From Aldersonia sp. NBC_00410 (GTDB lineage Bacteria > Actinomycetota > Actinomycetes > Mycobacteriales > Mycobacteriaceae), in contig NZ_JAPENM010000006.1 of assembly GCF_026342035.1 (NCBI RefSeq), positions 1 to 64,000 of the forward strand: 64,000 nt of DNA, given 5' to 3'. Of the stretch, positions 29,011 through 38,715 are shown one piece after another. A program made the position numbers and the translations under genes. A model generated the notes under the pieces. That model was not told the DNA's origin. It was given only the letters and a program-made list of their open reading frames with translations, and searched no databases. Numbering within the stretch: position 1 is the stretch's first letter; each line of letters begins with the position of its first letter.

Positions 29011-29360
29011 ACCCGCCGCATCCAGGTCGTAGGGGAGAGGTCGGCGTCATCGGCCGCCGCGAGCCGCTGATCCACTTCCGTGCGCGTCGGCAGCCCGAGT
29101 CGATCGAGGACCTCCGCGGTGATGCCCGCCTCGGCGAGTTCGACCCGTCGCCGGGCGCGCGCCTCGAGCGCGGCGGACCGGGACAGCCGCAGAATCTCCG
29201 CCGCGAGTGCTTCGGCGCCGTAGCGCAGTTCGCGGCGATCCACCCGGATGTCGGTGGGCAGGCCCTGATCGTTCGCTCGGACCGCGAGCGTGCCCTGGCG
29301 GTTCGTGCTGGTGGCATGGGTGACCTCGGGGATCGGCCCCGGAGTGCGCGGCTCGCTCAT
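29007..29360 (-). CDS. ESX-cassette protein of unknown function
   Basis: A 117-residue protein I do not recognise as a named family. It opens with a short polar stretch, then a beta-strand region GTLAVRANDQGLPTDIRVDRRELRYGAEALAAEILRL that resembles the YbaB-type sheet (G-x-L-x-V plus a following strand), and a helical tail SAALEARARRRVELAEAG. It may be a partner of the YbaB-like gene directly downstream (4-base overlap). It is also coupled by 4 bases to the NlpC/P60 gene upstream. No signal peptide or membrane segment. Confidence 0.6.
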   Translation of the reverse strand: MSEPRTPGPIPEVTHATSTNRQGTLAVRANDQGLPTDIRVDRRELRYGAEALAAEILRLSRSAALEARARRRVELAEAGITAEVLDRLGLPTRTEVDQRLAAADDADLSPTTWMRRV

Positions 29361-30517
29361 GCCTCACCTGCCGATGCGGTCGGTCGGTAGAAACCGTAGA
29401 ACTGCATGCCGATGTTCTCCGTTCTGATCGGTCCGGTGCTGACCGGGTCGCCCGCCTCGACGAGCTGGCCGTTCCCGATCACCATCGCGACGTGGCCGTC
29501 CCACACGGCGAGGTCGCCGGGCATCAGGTTGTCCTCCGAGATCTGCAGGTGGCCGACCTGCTGCTCCTGCGCGAGCCTGGGCAGATCCACCCCTGCCTCG
29601 CCGTACGCGTACTTGGTCAGTCCGCTGCAGTCGAGTCCCTCGCCGGGGCTGTTGCCGCCCCAGACGTATGGCACGCCCTGCTGGCTCAGCGCAGCGCGCA
29701 CCGCGGTGGCGGCCTCTTCGTTGGGGGCGACCGCGGTGCTGCCGTCGGGCAACGTGATCTCCACACCCCGACCGGCGAGCTTGTGTTCACCGGGGCCGGC
29801 GCCTGCGCCGACCTGTTCGCTGTCGCGTCCGCGCTGCAGCGCCGCGGAGCGGCTGCGCCCGTGCGACGGCGAGGAAAAGACGCTCGACATGCCGCTTGCA
29901 CCGCTGCCGCCGCCCGACAGCCCGCTCGCGACCTTCGACGCGGCATCGCTCACCTGCGAGGGAGCCGCCGACGCGGCGTGCGTCGGCGTTCCGACGCTCG
30001 CCGGTGCCGTGGGGACCTCGGGTGCTGTCAATTCGGTCATGCGGGCGGTGTGCGTACTCAGCTGTGCGCGCACCTTCGCCACGACCGCGAGTGCACGGTT
30101 GAGGTGTTCGATCGCGGCAGTGACGATCATCGCCAGCCCGGCCGGCGTCACCAGCGTCGGTGCCGCGGCGACGGCGATCGAGATGAACGACTGCAGGATG
30201 CCCTCGAGCTCGACGAGACCGGCATTGACATCGGCACTGGCCGCGCCGACCACGTCGGCAATCGAGTTTCCGCGATCGGAGATCTGGACCGACGAGTCCT
30301 GGACGGCCTGCGCCTTGGACACCGCAGTGCCGGCCGCCCTGCCGCGCCAGCCTGCGTCGAGATCCGCGACCGCATCCCGGCCGATGGCGTGCACGGCGTC
30401 GATCGCGGCCGAGGACAGCCGCAGCGCGTCGGCGGGGCCGCCCGAGGGCAGAACTCCGCTCCCGAAGCTGCCGAGCAGGTCCGTGATGGGGGCGGCGAGA
30501 ACGGCGGGGTCGATCAC
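29357..30517 (-). CDS. NlpC/P60 (C40) peptidase with ESX-type helical N-terminus
   Basis: A 386-residue protein with a helical N-terminal half (about 1-170) including DLDAGWRGRAAGTAV, a W-x-G turn of the WXG100 type, a Ser/Ala/Gly linker, and a C-terminal NlpC/P60 endopeptidase domain (about 265-380). The catalytic Cys is in GEGLDCSGLTKYAYG and the His in WDGHVAMVIGNG; GQLVEAG may carry the third polar residue. There is no Sec signal peptide, so export through an ESX system is inferred. GTG at 30517 overlaps the upstream EspC-like stop by 4 bases. It may remodel peptidoglycan to help secretion or act as an effector. Confidence 0.8.
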   Translation of the reverse strand: MIDPAVLAAPITDLLGSFGSGVLPSGGPADALRLSSAAIDAVHAIGRDAVADLDAGWRGRAAGTAVSKAQAVQDSSVQISDRGNSIADVVGAASADVNAGLVELEGILQSFISIAVAAAPTLVTPAGLAMIVTAAIEHLNRALAVVAKVRAQLSTHTARMTELTAPEVPTAPASVGTPTHAASAAPSQVSDAASKVASGLSGGGSGASGMSSVFSSPSHGRSRSAALQRGRDSEQVGAGAGPGEHKLAGRGVEITLPDGSTAVAPNEEAATAVRAALSQQGVPYVWGGNSPGEGLDCSGLTKYAYGEAGVDLPRLAQEQQVGHLQISEDNLMPGDLAVWDGHVAMVIGNGQLVEAGDPVSTGPIRTENIGMQFYGFYRPTASAGEA

Positions 30518-30837
30518 CCGTCGACCCCGCCCGCGATTGTGCCCAGTCCGACCGCGTGCGCGGCATCCGTCCCGGCATAGGCGGCGGCTGTGCCGATCGC
30601 GGCGTCACCGATGCCGGCCAGCGTGCTCGAAGCCTGCGCAATGGCGCCGAGATGCGCGGCGTGCGCGCTCGCGAACGCGGCCAGGAAGTCGCCGCCGATC
30701 AGGCCGAACACCGGGCCGAGCAGCTCCGGACCTGCGACGGCGGCGGTCGCCGCGGCAGTGGTCATCGATGCGGCCATGCCGGCCGCCGTGGCGCCGTACG
30801 CCGCGATACCCGCCGTATCGGCGGTGACCTCGCTCAT
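30514..30837 (-). CDS. EspC-like (DUF2580) ESX substrate
   Basis: A 107-residue, Ala/Gly-rich helical protein. The pattern [19 protein letters not shown], then [24 protein letters not shown], and a Thr/Ala tail matches the EspC/DUF2580 type of secreted ESX-associated proteins as I remember them. ATG at 30837 is preferred because a GGGGGA ribosome binding site lies just upstream; the longer frame to 30954 runs into the upp promoter region. First gene of a four-gene cassette, each pair overlapping by 4 bases. Confidence 0.7.
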   Translation of the reverse strand: MSEVTADTAGIAAYGATAAGMAASMTTAAATAAVAGPELLGPVFGLIGGDFLAAFASAHAAHLGAIAQASSTLAGIGDAAIGTAAAYAGTDAAHAVGLGTIAGGVDG

Positions 30838-30946
30838 CGCATGTCCCCCGGGGCTCGACAGATTTCCTCGACATGTTGGACGCAACCGATCGCGCCACGG
30901 TTCCGACCTTCCGCGACCGGGCTGCGTCGGCATTATTGTTCGAGCC

Positions 30947-31570
30947 ATGCACACGCATGTGGTCGATCACCCGCTGGCGGCTGCGTTGCTCACCTCGATG
31001 CGCGACGAGCGCTCCTCCAATGCGGCGTTTCGTGCGGCGCTCAGCGGCCTCACCCGCATCCTCGTGCATGAGGCGACCCGCGATGCACCGGTCGAGACGT
31101 TCGAGGTCACCACGCCACTGACGACGACCGTCGGATACCGGCTCGCCCGCCCGCCGCTGCTGGTTCCGGTGCTGCGCGCCGGGCTGGGCATGGTGGAGGA
31201 GGCCAGCAGGCTGATTCCGCAGTCCCGGGTCGGCTTCGTCGGTATCGCCCGCGACGAACAGACGCATCAGCCGGTGCCCTATCTCGAGTCGCTGCCCGAC
31301 GATCTGTCCGACGTGCCGGTCTACGTGCTCGATCCGATGCTGGCGACGGGTGGCTCGATGTTGCACACACTGGAGTTGCTCGTCGCCCGCGGTGCTCGCG
31401 ACATCACCGCGGTCTGCGTGGTCGCGGCGCCGGAGGGACTGACGAAGCTGGAGCAAGCCGGGCTGCCGGTGCGGGTGTTCACCGCCGCGATCGACGAGGG
31501 GCTGAACGAGAATGCCTACATCGTGCCCGGACTGGGGGATGCCGGGGATCGGCAGTTCGGGCCGCGGTAG
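30947..31570 (+). CDS. upp: Uracil phosphoribosyltransferase
   Basis: Salvages uracil to UMP with PRPP. The 207-residue protein starts [20 protein letters not shown] at the ATG at 30947. Motifs: [13 protein letters not shown] for orotate-like substrate binding, the PRPP loop [14 protein letters not shown], and [15 protein letters not shown] at the C-terminus that closes on uracil. It diverges from the EspC-like gene with 109 bases between, which should hold both promoters. Confidence 0.96.
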   Translation: MHTHVVDHPLAAALLTSMRDERSSNAAFRAALSGLTRILVHEATRDAPVETFEVTTPLTTTVGYRLARPPLLVPVLRAGLGMVEEASRLIPQSRVGFVGIARDEQTHQPVPYLESLPDDLSDVPVYVLDPMLATGGSMLHTLELLVARGARDITAVCVVAAPEGLTKLEQAGLPVRVFTAAIDEGLNENAYIVPGLGDAGDRQFGPR

Positions 31571-31582
31571 CTCGGAGCAGCA

Positions 31583-31870
31583 TTACGACTCCTGCAGATC
31601 GTCCTGTGCCGCGGTGTCGCGTTGGATCGATTCCCTGGTCCAGAAGGCGCTGACTGCCCACCCGCAACAGAAGATCCCAACTCCATTCACAACCGACCGC
31701 AGCGCCGATTGGCCGGAGTCGGCGAGACCGACGATCAGGAACAACGACAAGGGGAGGAGGAAGACGATCTCGCGCCGCTTCAGCAGATCTGCGTCCTTGA
31801 ACATCCGCACTCCTCGTCGCTCCAACAATTCATCCAGTTTGGCAGCGGCGTCGACAGTTTCGGCGGACAT
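31583..31870 (-). CDS. Small two-helix membrane protein, unknown
   Basis: A 95-residue protein of no recognised family. The N-terminal third is charged (DELLERRGVRMFKDADLLKR). Two hydrophobic stretches follow: IVFLLPLSLFLIVGLAD and VVNGVGIFCCGWAVSAFW, predicted transmembrane helices. It starts with ATG at 31870, converges on upp with a 12-base gap, and lies 27 bases downstream of the phosphomutase gene on the same strand. Confidence 0.6.
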   Translation of the reverse strand: MSAETVDAAAKLDELLERRGVRMFKDADLLKRREIVFLLPLSLFLIVGLADSGQSALRSVVNGVGIFCCGWAVSAFWTRESIQRDTAAQDDLQES

Positions 31871-31897
31871 TCGGAAGTTCGGGACGGTGGGCGGCTT

Positions 31898-33385
31898 TCA
31901 GAGCTGTTCGCACCAGCTCCGCAGTTCGCCGAGGCGCTGCACGGCGCGCACGTGCGCGGTGGTCAGTTCGGCTTTGCCGGCGACCCGCTCGACCACCTCG
32001 AGATAACACTTCAGCTTCGGCTCGGTTCCCGAGGGCCGCACCACGATCCGGCTGCGCGCACCTGTGAGAATCAGCGCGTCGGTGCGCTGCAGTCCGCGTC
32101 GCTGCAGCAGATCGGTCGCCTCGACGGGCTCACCCGCCACCTCGGTCGGCACCGCCGAGCGCAACTGCGCCATGATCGCCTCGATCACGCCGAGATCGTC
32201 GACTCGGCGCGAAACCTGATCGGTCGCATGCAGACCGAACTCGCGCGCGAGGTCGTCGAGCAGCGCGGGCAGGGTGGTGCCGCGCTCCTTGGCCCCGGCG
32301 GCCAGGTCCGCGGCGAGCACGGCCGCGGAGATGCCGTCCTTGTCGCGCACCGCATCCGGGTCGACACAGTGACCGAGCGCCTCCTCGTAGGCGTAGACCA
32401 GCCCGTCACCGGCGCGCACCAGCCACTTGAACCCGGTGAGCGTCTCGGCGTGCCGGGCACCGCGCGCGCGGGCGAGTTTGCCGAGTAGTCGCGACGACAC
32501 CACGGTGCTGGCCACCAGTGCATCCGCGGGGGCGGTCGCGAGCACGTGCTCGCCGAGCAGCGCGCCGGTCTCGTCGCCGCGCAGCATCCGCCAGCCATCC
32601 GCGTCGCGCACGCCGAGCGCGCAGCGGTCCGCGTCGGGATCCAATGCCACGGCCAGGTCGGCGTCGACCCGCTCGGCGAGAGTGAGCAGCAGGTCCGTGG
32701 CGCCGGCTTCCTCCGGGTTCGGGAACGCGACCGTGGGAAAGTCGGGGTCGGGTTGGTACTGCTCGTCGACCACGTGCAGGTCGGTGAAGCCGGCCATCCG
32801 CAGCGCCGCGAGCGCCGTCTCGCCGCCGACGCCGTGCAGCGGGGTGAGTGCGATGCGCACGTTTCGCTCGGTGCCGTGCGGCAGCGACGCGACCCGGGCG
32901 AGGTAGCGCTCGACGAGTTCGTCGCCGATCGGTTCGACCTGGCTGCGCGGCACCGCAGCGGCCGGACCGACCGCGTCGATCTTGGCCTCGATCTCCCGGT
33001 CCGCGGGTGAAATGAGTTGCGCACCACCGGAAACGAAGACCTTGTAGCCGTTGTCGGTGGCCGGATTGTGCGACGCGGTGATCTGCACCCCGGCCACTGC
33101 GTCGAGCGCGCGGACCGCGAACGCGGTCAGCGGTGTCGGCAGCGGGCGCGGGAACAGCCGCACGGCGAAGCCGGCCGCGGCGAGCACCTCGGCGGTGATC
33201 GCGCCGAACTCGCGCGAACCGTGCCGCGCGTCGTAGCCGACCACGACCACGCCACCGCCGAGGCAGCGCTCCTGCAGCCATGCCGCCAACCCCGCGGTGG
33301 CCCGCGTGACCACGTCGGGATTCATCCCGTCCGGGCCGTCGCGTAGCGGGCCCCGCAAACCCGCGGTGCCGAACCGCAGGCTCAT
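31898..33385 (-). CDS. pmmB: Phosphomannomutase/phosphoglucomutase family enzyme
   Basis: Alpha-D-phosphohexomutase of 495 residues. It may interconvert hexose 1- and 6-phosphates or, given its partner, pentose 1- and 5-phosphates. Domains in order: N-terminal [11 protein letters not shown], active-site phosphoserine loop [14 protein letters not shown], metal loop [11 protein letters not shown], sugar loop GDETGALLG and the C-terminal phosphate loop [10 protein letters not shown]. The ATG at 33385 overlaps the stop of upstream PNP by 4 bases. This coupling fits processing of ribose 1-phosphate released by PNP; the same pair exists in M. tuberculosis. Confidence 0.9.
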   Translation of the reverse strand: MSLRFGTAGLRGPLRDGPDGMNPDVVTRATAGLAAWLQERCLGGGVVVVGYDARHGSREFGAITAEVLAAAGFAVRLFPRPLPTPLTAFAVRALDAVAGVQITASHNPATDNGYKVFVSGGAQLISPADREIEAKIDAVGPAAAVPRSQVEPIGDELVERYLARVASLPHGTERNVRIALTPLHGVGGETALAALRMAGFTDLHVVDEQYQPDPDFPTVAFPNPEEAGATDLLLTLAERVDADLAVALDPDADRCALGVRDADGWRMLRGDETGALLGEHVLATAPADALVASTVVSSRLLGKLARARGARHAETLTGFKWLVRAGDGLVYAYEEALGHCVDPDAVRDKDGISAAVLAADLAAGAKERGTTLPALLDDLAREFGLHATDQVSRRVDDLGVIEAIMAQLRSAVPTEVAGEPVEATDLLQRRGLQRTDALILTGARSRIVVRPSGTEPKLKCYLEVVERVAGKAELTTAHVRAVQRLGELRSWCEQL

Positions 33386-34197
33386 GACGCCACCGGATCG
33401 TCTGACCCCGCCGGATCGTCGAGACGTTCGAGCACCCCACGCAGCAGCCGCCCCAGCCGCGGTGCGGCGGCGGCGCCCTCGGCCAGCACTTCGGCGTGCG
33501 CGAGATGCTCGCCGGTGATGCCTGCGGCCAGGTTGGTGACCAGCGAGATGCCGAGTACCCGGGCGCCGAGCGAGCGGGCCGCGATCGTCTCGTTCACCGT
33601 CGACATGCCCACGAGGTCGGCCCCGATCGCGCGCAGCATCCGAATCTCGGCGGGCGTCTCGTACTGCGGTCCGCGCAACCCGGCGTACACCCCGGTCGCC
33701 AGCGTCGGGTCCACGTCGAGCGCGAGCCGGCGCAGCGCCGGGTCGTAGGCATCGACCAGGTCGACGAAGTGCGCACCCTGCAGCGGCGAGTCTCCGGTCA
33801 GGTTCAGATGATCATCGATGAGGACCGGCATGCCGACCCGGTAATCGGCGTTGATCCCGCCCGCCGCGTTGGTGAGCACGATGGTGTGTGCCCCCGCCGC
33901 GACCGCCGCGTGCACGGGGTGGGCTACCTGGATCGGCGAGTAGCCCTCGTAGAGATGGTTGCGTCCCATCATCACCAGCACCGGGCCGCCGACGAGGTCG
34001 ATGGAATGGATGACGCCGTGATGCCCTGCGGCGGTGGGGGTTTCGAAACCGGGGAGCTCCGCCATCGGAATGGTCGCGGTGGGCTCGCCGAGTTCGGCGA
34101 CGGCGGCCTGCCACCCCGAGCCGAGGACGACGGCGGCGCGGTGCGCGGTCCTGCCGGTGCGCTCGGCGATCATCGCGGCGGCATGCGAGGAATCCAT
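33382..34197 (-). CDS. punA: Purine nucleoside phosphorylase (trimeric type)
   Basis: Phosphorolyses inosine and guanosine to base and (deoxy)ribose 1-phosphate. The 271-residue product starts [16 protein letters not shown] at the ATG at 34197. Motifs: LGSGWQ phosphate site, [45 protein letters not shown] and [12 protein letters not shown] near the base pocket. This is the class I trimer seen in M. tuberculosis (deoD/punA). A longer upstream frame exists but overlaps the divergent crotonase gene. Stop and next start overlap by 4 bases. Confidence 0.95.
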   Translation of the reverse strand: MDSSHAAAMIAERTGRTAHRAAVVLGSGWQAAVAELGEPTATIPMAELPGFETPTAAGHHGVIHSIDLVGGPVLVMMGRNHLYEGYSPIQVAHPVHAAVAAGAHTIVLTNAAGGINADYRVGMPVLIDDHLNLTGDSPLQGAHFVDLVDAYDPALRRLALDVDPTLATGVYAGLRGPQYETPAEIRMLRAIGADLVGMSTVNETIAARSLGARVLGISLVTNLAAGITGEHLAHAEVLAEGAAAAPRLGRLLRGVLERLDDPAGSDDPVAS

Positions 34198-34224
34198 GAA
34201 GAGCACCCTAGCTATCCTGCCGGT

Positions 34225-34929
34225 ATGCCATTTCTCGAGCGCGACGGCGACATCTACGTACTCAGCTTCGGCACTCGCGAGGGGACCGACAGCGAGAACC
34301 GCTTCCATCCGGATTGGATCGACGAGTTCCACGCCCTCCTCGACGAGGTGCAGGCGCATGAGGGGCCGACCGCGCTGGTCACCACCGCGACCGGCAAGTT
34401 CTACAGCAACGGCCTGGACACCGACTGGCTGTTCGCGAACATGGGCGAGATGCACGGCTACCTCGACCGGGTGCACACGATCTTCGCGCGGCTGATCGTC
34501 TTCCCCATGGCGACCGTCGCCGCAGTGAACGGGCATGCCTTCGGCGCGGGCGCGATGACCGTGAGCTCGCACGATTTCCGCGTGATGCGCGGCGATCGCG
34601 GCTACTACTGTCTGCCCGAGGTGAACCTCGGTATGCCGTTCACGGTCGGGATGAACGCGCTGGTCCGCAACCAGCTCGGCGTGCGGACCGCGGTCGCGAC
34701 GATGACCACGGGCCGCCGCTTCGGGGCGGCGGACGCGATCACGGCGGGCATCGTGGACGAAGCGGCGGATGCGGACAAGCTGGTGGAGACCGCGGTCGCG
34801 CGCGCGGGCGCCCTGGCGCAGAACCGCGGTCCGGCGATCGCCCGCATCAAGGCGGACCTGCACGCCGACACGCTAGCCGCGCTGGCGGTGGCCAATACGG
34901 CGGAGAACCTCGCCTTCGGCAGGGGCTGA
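34225..34929 (+). CDS. Enoyl-CoA hydratase/isomerase family protein
   Basis: Crotonase-fold protein of 234 residues starting at the ATG at 34225. The oxyanion-hole segments are [12 protein letters not shown] and [22 protein letters not shown], and [15 protein letters not shown] is the following conserved strand. Catalytic glutamates of true hydratases are not obvious, and the short length with NGLDTDW resembles delta3,delta2-enoyl-CoA isomerases. The substrate is unknown. It diverges from the PNP gene with 27 bases between, and precedes two M20 amidohydrolases on the same strand by 27 bases. Confidence 0.88.
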   Translation: MPFLERDGDIYVLSFGTREGTDSENRFHPDWIDEFHALLDEVQAHEGPTALVTTATGKFYSNGLDTDWLFANMGEMHGYLDRVHTIFARLIVFPMATVAAVNGHAFGAGAMTVSSHDFRVMRGDRGYYCLPEVNLGMPFTVGMNALVRNQLGVRTAVATMTTGRRFGAADAITAGIVDEAADADKLVETAVARAGALAQNRGPAIARIKADLHADTLAALAVANTAENLAFGRG

Positions 34930-34956
34930 TCGCCGCGGAGTGAGAGACTGGGCCGT

Positions 34957-36207
34957 ATGGCTTCGGACAACCGGCAGGTCGGCGGGCGCGACGCGATCGC
35001 GGTCGCCGACCGCGTCGTCGCCGCGTCCGCAGCGGCCGACGTGGCCATCGATCTCGCCGCCCGCGATCTGATCGAGTTGTCGCATTCGATTCACGCGGAA
35101 CCGGAACTGGGTTTCGAAGAGGTCAAGAGCGCGGCAAAGGTGACCGAGTTGCTCGCGCAGCGCGGCTTCGAGGTGCAGGCCGGCGTCGCCGATCTGCCGA
35201 CCGCGTTCACCGCGACCTTCGGCAGCGGCGATCTGGTCATCGGGATCTGCGCCGAGTACGACGCACTTCCCGAGATCGGACATGCGTGCGGGCACAACAT
35301 CATTGCTGCGTCCACGGTCGGTGCCGCACTCGCACTCGCGGATGTCGCGCAGCAGTGCGGGCTCACCGTCAAGGTCTTCGGCACACCTGCCGAGGAAGAC
35401 GGCGGCGGCAAGGTGCTCATGCTGGAGCGAGGTGCGTTCGACGGTGTCGCGGCGGCGATGATGGTGCACGCCGGCCCGGTCGACATCGCCGGGGCGACGT
35501 CGCTGGCACTCGCCGACCTCGCAGTCACGTTCGCCGGCCGGGAGGCACACGCGTCGTTCGCCCCACAGTTCGGCCGCAATGCGGCGGACGCGGTGACGGT
35601 GGCGCAGGTCGGGATCGGGCTGCTGCGCCAGCATCTCGTGCCGGGCCAGCAGGTGCACGGCATCGTCACCGACGGCGGCACGGCGCCCAACGTCGTGCCC
35701 GACCGTGCCGAGATGCGCTTCAATCTGCGCGCAGCCACCAATGATTCGCTCGCCGACCTGCAGGGACGGATAGCGGACTGTTTTGCCGCAGGGGCGCTGG
35801 CCACCGGCTGTACGCACGAGGTTCGCACCGCGACCCCGACCTACACCGCACTCACGCCCGATCCGCGTCTGGTGCAGGCATATCGTGAAGTGGTCATCGA
35901 GCTGGGGCGCACTCCGCTCGCACCGGAATTGGAAGGATCGCAGCCGCTCGGCAGCACGGATATGGGCAATGTAACCAACGTCATACCCGGTATTCACCCG
36001 ATCATCGGGATCGACTCGGAGGGCTCGGTGCCGCACCAGCGCGCTTTCGCGGCGGCGTGCGCGAAGCCCTCGTCGGACCGGGCCGTCATCGACGGTGCGA
36101 CTGCACTGGCACGCACCGCGATCCGGGTGAGTTGCGACCCGGGCGAACGCGACCGCCTGCTGGCCGGAGTCGTGCGCCGCACGGCGGTCGGCGCGGGAGG
36201 CCGGTGA
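34957..36207 (+). CDS. amiB1: M20-family amidohydrolase (AmiB1-like)
   Basis: Zinc-dependent M20 peptidase/amidohydrolase, 416 residues, related to p-aminobenzoyl-glutamate hydrolases and N-acyl amino acid hydrolases. The metal motifs are CAEYDALPEIGHACGHN and GTPAEEDGGGK, with AHASFAPQFGRNAADAV in the dimer/lid domain and PLGSTDMGNV near the C-terminus. The N-terminus begins with a polar stretch before VAIDLAARDLIELSHSIHAEPELG. The TGA shares a base with the ATG of the next M20 gene. Order amiB1-amiA1 after PNP and pmmB matches M. tuberculosis. The natural substrate is not established by sequence. Confidence 0.88.
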   Translation: MASDNRQVGGRDAIAVADRVVAASAAADVAIDLAARDLIELSHSIHAEPELGFEEVKSAAKVTELLAQRGFEVQAGVADLPTAFTATFGSGDLVIGICAEYDALPEIGHACGHNIIAASTVGAALALADVAQQCGLTVKVFGTPAEEDGGGKVLMLERGAFDGVAAAMMVHAGPVDIAGATSLALADLAVTFAGREAHASFAPQFGRNAADAVTVAQVGIGLLRQHLVPGQQVHGIVTDGGTAPNVVPDRAEMRFNLRAATNDSLADLQGRIADCFAAGALATGCTHEVRTATPTYTALTPDPRLVQAYREVVIELGRTPLAPELEGSQPLGSTDMGNVTNVIPGIHPIIGIDSEGSVPHQRAFAAACAKPSSDRAVIDGATALARTAIRVSCDPGERDRLLAGVVRRTAVGAGGR

Positions 36208-37361
36208 TGGCGGACTTCCTCGAAACCTGGCTCGACGGGAACCGGCAGCGGTTGACGCAGTGGCGCCGACAGATTCACGCCAATCCCGAACTTGCACACA
36301 GCGAATACGCCACCACCGAGCTGGTGGCGGCGGAACTGGCGTCGGCAGGGATGTCGCCCAAGGTGCTGCCTGGCGGAACCGGACTGATCTGCGATATCGG
36401 CCCCGATACCCCGCGGATCGCGCTGCGCGCCGACATGGACGCGCTGCCGATGCAGGAGTTCACCGGTGCCACTTATGCCTCGACGGTGCCGGGGGTGGCG
36501 CATGCCTGCGGGCATGACGCGCACACCACGGTGCTGCTCGGTGCGGCGCTCGCGCTCGCGCAGGCGCCCGAACTGCCGGTCGGTGTCCGGTTCGTCTTCC
36601 AGCCTGCGGAGGAGACCATGCCCGGCGGCGCGATCGACGTGGTCGCCTCCGGCGCGATGAGCGGGGTGAAACAGATCTTCGCGCTGCACTGCGATCCACG
36701 GCTCGAGGTCGGCCGGGTCGGCGTCCGGGTTGGGCCCATCACGTCGGCGGCCGACACCGTCGAACTCGTGCTCGACTCGCCCGGCGGGCACACGTCGCGG
36801 CCGCACCTGACCACGGACCTGGTGTACGCGATCGGCACCGTGATCACCGGCCTGCCCGGGATGCTCAGCCGGCGGGTGGACCCGCGTACCTCCACCGTCA
36901 TGGTGTGGGGCGCGGTCAACGCAGGTCAGGCGCCCAATGCGATCCCGCAGACGGGCATGCTGACCGGCACGGTCCGCACCGGCGATCACGAGACGTGGGC
37001 AATTCTCGAACCCCTCGTCCGCGAGATCGTGCACGGCCTGCTCGCGCCGACCGGGGTGCGCTACCAGCTGAACTACCGGCGCGGCGTTCCGCCGGTGGTC
37101 AACGACGAGCACGCCACGAGGGTGTTCGAGGACGCGATTCGCGCCACCGGCCACGACGCCCTCGCGGACACGATGCAGTCCGGGGGTGGCGAGGATTTCT
37201 CCTGGTACCTCGAGGAGGTGCCGGGGGCGATGTGCCGGCTCGGCGTGTGGTCCGGCGAAGGAGCACAACTCGATCTGCACCAGCCGACGTTCGACATCGA
37301 CGAGCGCGCGCTCGAGGTGGGCGTGCGGGTGATGGCGAACGTCGTTCTGGCCGCGGAGTAA
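36207..37361 (+). CDS. amiA1: M20-family amidohydrolase (AmiA1-like)
   Basis: Second M20D amidohydrolase, 384 residues, starting MADFLETWLDGNRQRL at the ATG at 36207 (one-base overlap). Motifs: RQIHANPELAHSEY, RADMDALPM, HACGHDAHTTVLLGAA, FQPAEETMPGGA, SPGGHTSRPHLTTD and GGGEDFSWYLEEVPG. These are typical of IAA-amino acid/hippurate hydrolase-like enzymes that use two metals. It is only distantly similar to its neighbour despite the shared fold, so the pair may act on different acyl-amino acids. It converges on an MFS gene 6 bases away. Confidence 0.9.
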   Translation: MADFLETWLDGNRQRLTQWRRQIHANPELAHSEYATTELVAAELASAGMSPKVLPGGTGLICDIGPDTPRIALRADMDALPMQEFTGATYASTVPGVAHACGHDAHTTVLLGAALALAQAPELPVGVRFVFQPAEETMPGGAIDVVASGAMSGVKQIFALHCDPRLEVGRVGVRVGPITSAADTVELVLDSPGGHTSRPHLTTDLVYAIGTVITGLPGMLSRRVDPRTSTVMVWGAVNAGQAPNAIPQTGMLTGTVRTGDHETWAILEPLVREIVHGLLAPTGVRYQLNYRRGVPPVVNDEHATRVFEDAIRATGHDALADTMQSGGGEDFSWYLEEVPGAMCRLGVWSGEGAQLDLHQPTFDIDERALEVGVRVMANVVLAAE

Positions 37362-37367
37362 CCGGGG

Positions 37368-38618
37368 TCAGCCCACGCAGACCGGTTCGGTACCGGCCGG
37401 CGCAGCCGCGGGCCGGGCACGTCGCGCGGCTGCCGCCGCGAGCAGCACGAGCGCAAGTACGAAGATCGCGTAACCGATTGCGGTACTTCGCAGTCCGAAC
37501 TCTGCGGCGGCCAGGCCGGCGACCACGGCGGGTACCGCGAAACCGGTGTAGCTGACCAGGAACATCGAAGCGAATACCTGTCCGCGGTCGGCCGGGGCGG
37601 TGGCCGCGGCGAGCGAGCCGATCACTCCGACGAAGGTGGTGCCGAACCCGAACCCGGAGACCGCGAGCCCCGCAATGTAGGGAGCAATCGATGTGGTGAG
37701 CACCGCCGCGAGGGTGATCAGCAGGCCCACGAACAGCCCGCTGTAGCCGATCGCCAGCTTCGTGCCTGCCGACATCCCGGCCGAGGCCAGCGACGCGATC
37801 GCCGCCGAGGCGAAGAAGGTGAACAGAATCGCCGCTGCCGATGCGTGATTCGCGACGCCGAGCAGGTGGTCGACGATCGACGATCCGAGCGAGAGTTGCA
37901 GGCCGCCCAGGGACCAGGTGGCGACCATCGCGGGGACCGCGGCGAGGAAGACCGGCCGGGTGGCGACCGGCAGCGCGGCCCGCGGCGCAACGGTCCGCGC
38001 CAGATGTGCGCGTGAGTCGAAGCCGACTCTGGCCGACGATTCCGGCACCAGTACCAACGCGGCGAGGAGCACAACGAAGACCCCCGCGGTGATCGCGTAG
38101 ACCAGCAGGCGCGGCGCCGGGGCGTATTGCACCAGGGTGCCTGCGACGATGACGCCGAACGCCAAACCCACTCCCGGCATGGCGCTATTGGTCATCGAAC
38201 CGATGCGCTCGTTCGGCTGCAGGTCCAGCATCGCGGCACTGAGTGCACCCAGTACGGCCCCGGTGGCGAGGCCTTGCAGGATGCGGGCGGCGAGCAGCAT
38301 GCCCACGCCGTCCGCGGAGATGAAAAGGAACATCGCCACGATCAGCATGGCCAGCGAGACCGCGATCACCGGCCGCCTGCCGACGTGGTCGGAGAGGGAG
38401 CCGACGGTCAGCAGACTGCCGAGCAGTGCGACCACGTAGATCGCGAAGATCGCCGTCAGTGTGAACGAGGAGAATCCCCAGAGTTGTTGATAGACAGGAT
38501 AGATCGGCGACGGAGCGGATGAGGCGAACAGGACCGCCGCCGTCGTCAGGCCGACGAACGCGAACGCGGCTGTCGGGTGCATCGTCCGAGTGGGTGGGCG
38601 GAGGATCCGGGTGGTCAC
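37368..38618 (-). CDS. MFS transporter regulated by the divergent TetR
   Basis: Predicted 12-helix major-facilitator exporter, 416 residues. Motif A appears as GSLSDHVGRRPVIA after helix 2, and RILQGLATGAVLGALSAAMLD marks helices 4-5. GTG at 38618 is chosen since AGGAG lies 6 bases upstream; an internal ATG at 38582 would lose 12 residues. The start faces a TetR-type gene across about 97 bases holding two palindromes. Drug or toxic-compound export is likely from the arrangement, substrate unknown. Confidence 0.87.
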   Translation of the reverse strand: MTTRILRPPTRTMHPTAAFAFVGLTTAAVLFASSAPSPIYPVYQQLWGFSSFTLTAIFAIYVVALLGSLLTVGSLSDHVGRRPVIAVSLAMLIVAMFLFISADGVGMLLAARILQGLATGAVLGALSAAMLDLQPNERIGSMTNSAMPGVGLAFGVIVAGTLVQYAPAPRLLVYAITAGVFVVLLAALVLVPESSARVGFDSRAHLARTVAPRAALPVATRPVFLAAVPAMVATWSLGGLQLSLGSSIVDHLLGVANHASAAAILFTFFASAAIASLASAGMSAGTKLAIGYSGLFVGLLITLAAVLTTSIAPYIAGLAVSGFGFGTTFVGVIGSLAAATAPADRGQVFASMFLVSYTGFAVPAVVAGLAAAEFGLRSTAIGYAIFVLALVLLAAAAARRARPAAAPAGTEPVCVG

Positions 38619-38640
38619 GATGTGTCTCCTCACGGCTAAA

Positions 38641-38660
38641 GCAAATGCAATTGCTTTTGC
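38641..38660. promoter_or_regulatory. Operator palindrome 1 in the MFS/TetR intergenic region
   Basis: GCAAATGCAA/TTGCTTTTGC is a 20-bp near-perfect palindrome (one mismatched pair) 22 bases upstream of the MFS start. Its half-site GCAAA is shared with operator 2. It is a probable binding site for the divergent TetR protein. Confidence 0.6.
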
Positions 38661-38688
38661 ATCACCGTAGGCCGGTCCTGGTGCAAAA

Positions 38689-38702
38689 GCAAATCTATTT
38701 GC
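38689..38702. promoter_or_regulatory. Operator palindrome 2 just upstream of the TetR gene
   Basis: GCAAAT-CT-ATTTGC is a perfect 6+2+6 palindrome immediately before the TetR start. With palindrome 1 it allows one repressor to shut off both divergent promoters, giving autoregulation. Confidence 0.6.
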
Positions 38703-38715
38703 AATAATGGTGGAC

